From Chlorella sorokiniana (lineage: Eukaryota > Chlorophyta > Trebouxiophyceae > Chlorellales > Chlorellaceae): DNA of 64,000 bases. The notes under the pieces were generated by a model that ran no database searches, had not been told where the DNA came from, and worked only from the letters and a program-made list of their open reading frames with translations. The position numbers and the translations under genes were made by a program. Below are positions 56,093 through 64,000 of this stretch, piece by piece; position 1 is the first letter of the stretch, and each line of letters begins with the position of its first letter. The stretch lies in NCBI GenBank assembly GCA_025917655.1, contig CP084613.1:3536001-3600000 (forward strand), read 5' to 3'.

Positions 56093-59000
56093 TCACACTG
56101 CCCTGTCCGCCTCAGCAGCCGCCGCCGCCTGCAGCTCGGCCTCCTGGTCCATGGGCGGCTCGTACAGGGTCCCGCCTGCCGCGAACAGCAGCTGGCGCTG
56201 CGCGCGCTCTGCTTCCGGCCCTTGCCCCGCCGCGCGCTCAGTGACCGCGGCCAGCAGCTCGCCCGGCTGCCCCCACATCAGCAGCGGCTTGCCAACAGGG
56301 ACGTAGACCAGCTCGGCGGCCCACTCGGCGGGCATGAACGCGCTGGGGAGCATCACCTCGTCCACCTGCGGCGACAGCGGCGTAGAACTCACATGTGCGG
56401 CACCGTGGGTGCGCCAACGCTGCAGCGGTAGGCGATGGCTGCCCCCCAAACAGGCCCACTCCGCATCTGCCTGCCGGTGCTCACCACGACGCGCCGGAAC
56501 CACTGCGTGGGTGCGTTGACTGCAGCCGTCGCCATGCAGCCGGAGGGCACCGTCACCCGCGCCACCGCGATGCCCGTGAAGGGCTCCACGATGTGCGCGC
56601 CGCCGGAGCGGGTGCAGCGGGCCTCGCCCTCCGCCAGCAGCGCCAGCGTGCGCTCCGTCAGGGAGTAGACGGGGATGGCACGGCCTGGCGCGGCCTGAAT
56701 TAGCCCGCCCGTCTCCAGCATGGCTGCCAAAGCCGCCTGGTCCACAGCGGCCCCAAACAGGCGATCCGCCAGCCCCAGCTCGGGTGCGCCAGCCTGTGCA
56801 GAGGTGGGAAGAGTCGGTCGAATGGTTTGAAGGTGCAGAGGTGCTCCTCCTCACTCGCCGCTACGCCCAGCACTGCCCGCCTCTGGGGCCCGCTGCCTCC
56901 CCAGGGCTGCCGGCCCAGCCCACGCACCTCGGCGAGCGCCTCGGGCGAGCATGCCAGGCCGCGCTCCGCCCGCAAACAGTGCAGGCCCTGAATGTTGACG
57001 GGAGGCGCGCCGTCTGGCAACTCAATGCGCTGCTTGCTGACGCCGATGCACGTTGCTGCCACGTGCAGCACTTCGTACCCGGTCGCCGGCGCCGGCGGGA
57101 TGCCGCTGCATGATGAGCTCAGCGGGGACTTTGAACTGCAGCGCGGGGCGGATGCGGCCCAGGCTCAGCCTCCCTCACCGCGGGTCCTCGCACACACACA
57201 CTCACGCACACACACACCAGGAACCTGCCCAAGCCCCGGAGCGCCCTCCATTCCTGGGCAAGGAAGCTCACCTTGTCCTTGCCTGCAGTCTCACGCTGGT
57301 GCAAGAGCAGCAGCTGGCAACCTTGCGTGAGCCTGGCAAGCTGGTTCTTGCTCCACCCTTGCGCCTGCAGGCGGGGACGCCGGTGGGGAGTGTGCCATCT
57401 CTGCAAGGCGGTGTGTGCGAGCAGGGATGCAGGCTGCCTCTGGGCGGGCAGGTAGAGGCAGCGGGCCGCGTCACCGCACCTGCAGGCATTCCGCAGCGAA
57501 CCCGTCCCACGACTCCAGGCCTTGCCAGTCAAATTCGCCGCCTTGCTCGGCGTCGGGGATGGCGGCGGACAGCTGGCCCATGTACTGCAAGGCCGCAGCA
57601 GCCTGTGAGCATTATCTGTGGACGAGTACCACCCATGTGCGGGAGCAGACAGGCACGGCAGGGCAAGGGACGGCCAGCCAATGCAGACAACGTCGAAGCC
57701 CCCCTCCCCACCCACCAGCGGGGCACGGCCGGGCAGGCCCCAAAGCAGGCCGCGCGCCGCCCCGTGGGGGCATGTGCGTGGTGAAGGCATCCAGCGCGGC
57801 CGCTGCGCTGCGTGCAGTCAGGCACGCCTCTTCCTGGTAGGCAGCCCTGGCGTCATCGAGCAGCGCGGTGCCCGAGTGCTGCTTCTGCAGCTGCACCAGG
57901 CTGTTTACCCGGCCCGCCAACGGGCCAGACAGCATCAGCTGCAACAATGCCCCGCGCGCACCAGGTTGGCGCGCGCGGTGAACTTGGGCACGATGTTGTT
58001 GGCCCGCAGCCGCTCCACCAAGCCTTCCAAGAAGGCCTTGCTGGCCGCGCCGTCCGCCGCCGCCACCCGGTCCGCCGAATCCAATGCAGCAGCAACGTTC
58101 TGGTTGCTGTTGCTGCAGCACAGCAGCTGCCGCGCGTCCGCCTCCGTCAGGTAGAGGTCGGGCTGCTGCCCGGCCGCTGCCCCCGTCTCCTGCCAAACGG
58201 CGGCCGGCACCTCCACCTCGAACAGGTTAACCTGCACAGAGCCGCCCTTGAACGGCCGTGCCACCTGCAGCGCCGCGGGAGGGGCTGGGGCATGGGTGGG
58301 GAGGCTGCTGTTCCAAGAGGGGCCCACGCAGCGGGCGGGTGATGGGCGAATCGCCATCTCTGCCCGCCTTCTTGCCCCCAAGCAAGGCGGCAGCCCACCT
58401 TCACGATGAATCGCTTGATGCCGCCGGGCAAAGAGATGGCGCCCGGTCCAGCAGCCGCAGCAGCGCGCCCTGCTTGCGCGCCGGCCACAACGCCAGCAAG
58501 GGCCAGAAGGCGGGTGCCTCGGGGGGTGGCGAACGTGCGCAGGCGGGACAGCTCGGGCTCCAGCCGCTGCAGGGCCAGTGGGCATGCGCTGATGCGCTTG
58601 TACAGCCTGCAAAAGAGGGGTTGCCAGGGCGCTGAATGCGCAGCGCCGGGTGGCTGGCGCGTGCAGGAGGCGAGGGCGGCGCGGCGCAGCCACGAGGTGC
58701 AGCCACGAGGTGCAGCCACCAGCGCACGCCCTCACTCGTCCAAGAACCGGCCCACGATGAGGCGGCCGTGCAGCGACACGTAATACATGGTGTAGTCGCC
58801 TTCGCGGCGGGACTCGCTGATGCCGGGCGGGTCGTAGCCAGCCGCTGCCAGGATGGGGCTGGCCAGCCGCACCACCAGCTCCGCCATGACCCGGTTTCTT
58901 GAACAGATCAGGTACAGCGACGCGTGGCGCTGCGTGCAGCCCGCCTGCAAGAAGGCATGGCACGGCAGACGTTCACGGCTGGAGTTTCAACGGGTAACAG

Positions 59001-60760
59001 CATGTGCCTGGCGCCACCGCGCGCTGTGCCCCGTGATGCGACCCCCGCAGGGCGGTTCACCTGCGGCTCGTGGCCTGACAATGCGCGTCGTCTCCCGCAA
59101 CGATGACCACCAGGCACACAGCCTCTGCAGCTGGGGAGGGCAGCCTTGCCCTGCGTACATGCAGCAGCCGGACAGGTTGCAGACCTCAAAAAGAGAAGGG
59201 GGAAGGGCAGCGGCACCGCCAGAGACAGCTGGACAAGCGACTGCTCGCCGTGCCGGCAACTCACAAGAAGAGCTCTGCGTGCTCCTGGGCAAACTGTAGC
59301 GACTTGCCGCCGCCGCCGCTGGGGAAGATCTTCTCCAACCCAGCCAGCAGCCGTCCAACCCCCCGCAGGCTGATGATGGCCTTGAACTGCAGGCCATCCG
59401 GTCGGTTGGCGGTGGATCGCCAGGGCGTCACCGCTACCTTGATGCTGCAGCATGGCCAGGCATGGGTCGCGTGAGCAGGGCTTCCGCAGCTGCATGCGGT
59501 GTGGCGGCCGCAGGCCGACGACGGGCGGCATGCTGCGAGGGACAGCGGCACGCTCCTCACCTGCACCTGTCCAGCATGCCCAGCAGGCGGGGCAGCTGCA
59601 TTCCAAACCGCAGGTCTCCAAGCTGCAGCCCGTGAATGATCGCCGTGGTACCACTGGCGCCGACCTCGATGTAGCCGTCAGTGAGGATCAGCCCCAGTGC
59701 AACGCCTGCCGACACCCAGTCTTCCAGCAGCGGCGTGAGCTGGGAATCTGGCACGCAGGGTCCCAGCACCTGCTGCCAGTCGGCACCCACCACGGTATGC
59801 AGGCGCAGCTCTTCTTGCACGCCAACGGCTTGCAGGCGCAGCAGGCGGCCAAAGCGTGCGGTCATGACGCCGCACATCTCCTCTGCCACCGCGGCAAAGG
59901 TGCGCCCCCTGCCCCGCTGCAGCAGCTCCATGCTCCACCGAGCCTGCTGCTCCGGCGTGCCTACTATCACCACGTTGCCAAACATGTGGTCCTGCATGAG
60001 GGAGTTTTGGAGGGCAGCGGGGACCGCAGGCTGGAACCAACAAGGACTGAGGGGAGACCAGGGCAGCTGGCAGGGCGAAGGAGGGCCCTCGCTCGACTCT
60101 TCTTCAGGGATGCTGAGCAGCGTTCCTACCTTGGCCACCGTGGCATCCGGCCCCCGCCTCATCAAGATCCGGCCGTGGTCGACCGCCAGCGGCAGCAGCC
60201 ACTGCACCGCCCGCTGCAGCGCCGCGGTCTTGGCGCGCTCCTCGACCAAGAGAGCAGGCTCGGTGCGCTGCCGCTTGGCTTGCAGCTGCTCCTGCACCGC
60301 CTCCAGCAGGGGAGCGGGCATGACCATCATGACGGCGCACTCATATGGTGACTCCTGCTGGCTGCGGGGGGTTGGGGCAAGGCGCGGCACTCGCTCGGCG
60401 GCGGCACAGACGGGGCAGAGCCTCTCCGCCCGCAGCGCCGGCTGTGCCCCCTCCCCCACCCCACCCCCGCGGGCAGCGCTCACTCTGTCTTGATGCCACG
60501 CACCACCAGGACGGGCACCTTGAAGAGCCTGACGCTTTGCGGGCCCCCGTCCGCGCCCGCGCCTCCGCGGTGCAGCGCCTCCAGCGCTCGATCGAGCATG
60601 GCGTCGGCGGTGGCCTCGTCGCTGGCCATGACCCGCATGCCGCACACCACGGCCTCCTGCCCCCTGCCCAGGCGCTTCCCTTCCAAGCACAACTCCCTCA
60701 GCAGGCCCTCCGCCTCCTCAAGCGACCTGGGCTGCTGCAGGGCGTAGGCTACCCCGCCAT
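56093..60760 (-). CDS. Large multi-exon protein, unrecognised; intact member of a local duplicated pair
   Basis: Long protein-like exons lie in order on the minus strand. An ATG at 60760 stands where the scrambled copy reads MAGPAYSLQQ; here the base run is one short, which breaks the frame right after it. Then come AYALQQPRSLEEAEGLLREL and GRGQEAVVCGMRVMASDEAT, VMMVMPAPLLEAVQEQLQAK, NVVIVGTPEQQARWSMELLQ with GADWQQVLGPCVPDSQLTPL (59990-59560), and LQFKAIISLRGVGRLLAGLE (about 59390). These lead to VMAELVVRLASPILAAAGYD with YYVSLHGRLIVGRFLDE (58900-58735), RISACPLALQRLEPELSRLR, GIKRFIVKVARPFKGG and LYLTEADARQLLCCSNSN. The 3' part has FDWQGLESWDGFAAECLQ and AIPVYSLTERTLALLAEGEA. It also has FMPAEWAAELVYVPVGKPLL and ends at 56093 with EADRAV. 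No known domain or motif is visible to me, and there are no membrane helices. It may be two genes rather than one. Confidence 0.55.
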
Positions 60761-61803
60761 GGCTGCTCCGTGCCTACGGCCGCTGAAATCCACGCTCAAT
60801 CCCCGAGAATAGTTGGCAGAGCCTTGGATGGGGCCGGGCGGGTGGGCAGTCGTGAGTTGGGAGGAAAGCGAATTCGAATGGGGTTGGAGGTCGTGAAAGG
60901 TGCGGGGCGGTCCCCTGCTGCCCCTCTAGCAAGCCAATAGATCAGCATGGCAGCCTCAATGGGCGGCAACATGGGAAGACAAGCCAGGGGTCCAGCAGGT
61001 GCAGCATGGCCAGCATCAGCCTTCCATTCCAATTGGAGCAATGCATGCCAGCGTGCAGGATCCTGCCAAGGTTGGGGAGACCGACTCCCAGGATCTGAAC
61101 CGTGGTGTTGAATTGTGCAGCCGCCCGCCGCCGTCTGCGGCCCCGCCTCCCTCCCGATGTTACACCCTGCACCGCGCGCGCCCCCTGCTGAGGAGGTGGG
61201 ATCGGATGCATGCCGCCCCACGTGCATGGCTCCTGCAGCCGGTAGCCTGTCTGGGTGGTGCGCAGCCGCGGCCTCTAGCTCCAGGAACACCAGCTGCCCA
61301 CACCCCGCCTGCGCCGGGCCTTGGCCGTTGACGTTCCTTGCTGCAGGGCGAGCGCTCCCCCTCCCACGCGGCTGGTCCCGCGAAGCAGCGGGAGGGCGAC
61401 GACGACGGGCCCATGGCACAGGAGACGCCGCCCGAGCTGTGGCCGCCACCCGCGGTGCATGGGCTGCGCCGGCTGCCTGGGCGGCGGTGCGCAGTACAGA
61501 GCACGCCCCCGACCGCGGACTGTGCTGACGCACAGTTTGAAGCGCAGTGTGTTACGACAAGGACAAGCTTGAAGACAGAGGAGGTTGCCCTGGATGGTGA
61601 ACAGGGTGCATTGGCGGCTGGGAACGCCGCCACGCAGGCCTCCCTCCTTGCGGGTGCGGCGGCGCGGCGGCCGCGGCGTCTTGTTACAAAAGGAGCGCAG
61701 TGAAAAGGTGCGATGTGCAAGGGGCAGACTGAAGCGCTGCTGACAGCGCAAGCATGGTGGGCACTAGGCGATGGCTGGCTGGCATCGCGGCGGCCCCGGC
61801 TAC
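60761..61803. other. Flank between two unrecognised genes
   Basis: About 1 kb. The first 400 bases match the flank of the scrambled copy (51.2-51.6 kb). A plus-strand frame after a TGCAG acceptor at about 61346, ending at 61703 (containing MAQETPPELWPPPAVHGLRR), is a weak gene candidate only. Confidence 0.3.
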
Positions 61804-64000
61804 TCAAGAGGCCTGCGTGGAGCCCAGCACCGACCCGCGCGCCGTCCCGCTCCCCGGCGCGCTTGCTGCCGCCAGGCGCCGCGTTCTCACCCCCGCGCGC
61901 TTCTTGCTCTCCGCCGCCTTGGCGTCCGCGCGCTGGGCGGCGTCAGACGGCTGCACGAGGCGTGCCGCGTTGGGATACTTGTGCTTGGTCAGCCGCTCCG
62001 TGTTCTTCAGCAGCCAGCTGTACTTCTCTGGCGGCAGCGCCTGCCACGCCGCCTGCATGCTCGTCCCCGCCTGCAAGGGGCGCAAGGCTGCAAGTGTGCA
62101 CACTGCGCCGGCTGAGCACAGCCACACAGGATGACAGGGCGCTGCCAGGCGAGAAGGGCGCGAGCGCGGAGGCGGCAGCCAACCTGTTCGGCGGTCTTCA
62201 TCACACCCTTCTCCAGCTTGGGCATCTTCACCGCGCGCAGGAGCGCATCCGCCTGGTGCTGGTCCGCAAGCACCTCCGCCAGCCCCTCCTGGGCGGCATG
62301 GTTGAGGTTGCGTTAGTGCGCATGCACACCCCCCGCAGGTCCCCTGTGATGTGCGGGCGGCGACGAACGCAGCAGCATCTCACCTTCAGAGCCTGCTCCG
62401 AAGCGCTGCCCGTCCGCTGCATGTGGCCCGGGTCCGTCAGCAGGGCACCCACCAGCTGGCGCGCAAGCAGCCTCGCCTCTACGCCCGCTTCAGGCGAGGC
62501 GCTGCCAGGAGCGCAACCTGGAGCAGGCGCTCCACGGCGTTGATGAACGGAGCGGCGGTGCGGGCGGCTGCGGGGTCATACGAGTTGGGCTTAGGGCCAG
62601 GGCTTGGTGCCAGTGACCCTTCCAAAACACGCACACACACATACACACACACACACTCACACGCCGCCACCCACCCCCACTCAAACCCCGCCCCCACCCA
62701 CAAACGCAAGCATGTGGCCGACGAGCCACTCGCCCGCCAGCCCACCCTCTGTGCACTCAACGCGCCTGCGTCGTCTGCCGCCCTGTCCAGAGCTGCCTTG
62801 TGCTCGGTGCGATCCTCCTTGCGCTGCTTGGCGACGGCGTGCCGCCCGTAGCCACCAGCCCGGAAGGCGGACCAGGAGGCCTGGTGTTCAGAGAGGCGGC
62901 GCCAAGGCGTGGACACCTCGCTCTGGGGGTTGGGGGCGAGGGAGGGAGGGGCCACATCGCAGGAGGTTGAACCGCAGTAGCTTGAGAGCGGTGGAGCATA
63001 GGGCCCCGCAGGCGGGCCACGCCGCCGCTGGCCGCCGCAACCGGGAGAGCCCACGCCCACCTGGTCTGGCACGATGCACAGGGCCGCCGGCTCAATGACG
63101 CGAAGCAGGCAGGCGCGCTGGCTGCCGGCAGACCCGCGCTGGCTGCCGGCGAAACCGTCTGGGCCGCTGGCGCCGCTGGCGGTCGCCGCTTGCCCGTCGA
63201 GCGACACATCGCCACTCTGCTGGGGGCCCGCGCCCCGCTGTCCTCCTCCGCGTCGCCGTCCTGCAGGTACTGGGTCACAAACTCCAGCAGCCTGGTCTCC
63301 ATGTCGGCCGCCTCTTCGGTACGCAACCATCGCGCAAGAGCCTCCTCGCCCAGGTCGGCCTGCAGAGCCGCAAGAGCAGCTTGCCAATGCCTGCAGCGGC
63401 GGAGGTGGGCGATGCGGCGAGGGGCTGGGGTGCACACGGTGGTGGGGTGCACACACACATGGACCGGCGGCGCGCCAGGGCGCCCGCACGAGCGCACCTG
63501 CGCGCCGTCAAGCAAGCGGCGTGATCCGCAGCCTTCTCCTGGTCTGCCTGCAACGATCCGGGAGGGGTCAGTGTTGGAAGGGGCCATGCAGCTCGCGACG
63601 CTGCTCGACGGGCGGGCAGGAGCAGGCCGGGAGGCAGCGCTGACCTCGTCACCGGCGGGGTGCACACCCTGCACCAGGCTGTGGTACATCAGGTAGGCAC
63701 GGGGGCGGTCGCACTGCTGCATATCGATGAGCGCCAGCTCCCATGGCAACAGCTGGTAGGGCTTGAGGTCGGCCCCCCCCGCAGGTCCCCTGTGTGGCGT
63801 TCAGGGCGCTGAGGCGCGCGGCTGCGCCCAAGCCGCAGGCGCGGTCGCCGGGAGCATAGGTCGCAAAGAGGGGGCGCCCGCGACAGGGAACTTCAGCACC
63901 ACCTGGTTGGGCTGCAGGGCTGCACGCAGGGTTGGGGTGGGAGTGGGGGCGGGCGGGCAGGCGGGGGTCGGGCGCGGCGGCCGCCGCCGTGCTGCCTGCT
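61804..64000 (-). CDS. Unrecognised protein, 5' end outside window
   Basis: Minus-strand exons run in from the right edge. They include LKPYQLLPWELALIDMQQCD and RPRAYLMYHSLVQGVHPAGD (about 63760-63650), LQADLGEEALARWLRTEEAA then DMETRLLEFVTQYLQDGDAE (about 63370-63250), VIEPAALCIVPDQ, and TPWRRLSEHQASWSAFRAGG then YGRHAVAKQRKEDRTEHKAA (about 62910-62790). They continue with ARQLVGALLTDPGHMQRTGS, LAEVLADQHQADALLRAVKM then PKLEKGVMKTAEQ (about 62290-62185), and AWQALPPEKYSWLLKNTERL followed by a Lys/Arg-rich tail, stop at 61804. Splice signals GT..TGCAG sit between the blocks. The C-terminal third is helical and basic, suggesting a nuclear or nucleic-acid-binding protein, but I know no matching family. 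Confidence 0.5.
62626..62664. repeat. (CA)n microsatellite in an intron
   Basis: About 40 bases of CA repeats with a few interruptions, inside an intron of the right-edge gene. Confidence 0.8.

Noticed and set aside
1-64000. Transposons, LTR elements, tRNA or rRNA genes, CRISPR
   Set aside because: I looked for reverse transcriptase, integrase and transposase motifs, long terminal repeats, cloverleaf signals and spaced direct repeats and found none I could support.

Overview
The window is nuclear DNA of a GC-rich green alga. Every recognisable gene is cut by many short GC-rich introns of GT..TGCAG type. TGTAA-type 3' signals follow several stop codons. The proteins are plant-like or chlorophyte-like: EI24 with the plant N-terminus, a CCHC-bearing DDB2, a His-phosphotransfer protein and a plant-type receptor kinase. 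A Chlorella-type trebouxiophyte is my best guess, as inference only. I saw no transposon, retroelement, tRNA or rRNA.

Region 1 (1-31.4 kb) is ordinary housekeeping sequence. On the minus strand lie a RING/RanBP2-zinc-finger protein with Pumilio-like repeats (cut by the left edge), an EI24 ER membrane protein and ribosomal protein L15. On the plus strand follow an endonuclease III-like DNA glycosylase, a small one-helix membrane protein and Golgi tether subunit COG5. Three minus-strand genes come next: a His-phosphotransfer protein, a secreted formamidase/acetamidase and acetyl-CoA synthetase. The last two are tandem neighbours and could form a short amide-to-acetate-to-acetyl-CoA route. A shared promoter region then leads into two plus-strand SR-rich genes, one with two RanBP2 zinc fingers around a Gly/Tyr-rich low-complexity stretch.

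Region 2 (31.8-47.4 kb) holds an 8-kb receptor-like kinase (LRRs, two lectin-like beta modules, one membrane helix and a TKL kinase with DFS in place of DFG). DDB2 and a short-chain dehydrogenase follow on the minus strand.

Region 3 (47.4-64 kb) is accessory. A large unrecognised minus-strand gene (56.1-60.8 kb) has a second, rearranged copy at 48.3-51.9 kb. That copy has lost a segment and carries three local foldback inverted duplications whose arms have diverged from each other. The first is a near-perfect long-hairpin design with arms of about 295 bp and a loop of about 23 bp. This is the most unusual structure in the window. It could make double-stranded RNA against the intact paralogue, or it could be the scar of repeated template switching. 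Between the copies lie a 40-41 bp minisatellite and an unrecognised gene; a partial unrecognised gene runs off the right edge.

Several conserved genes need a one-base insertion in a G or C run to keep their frame. This looks like under-called homopolymers in the assembly rather than gene decay, so exon ends given here are approximate unless stated.
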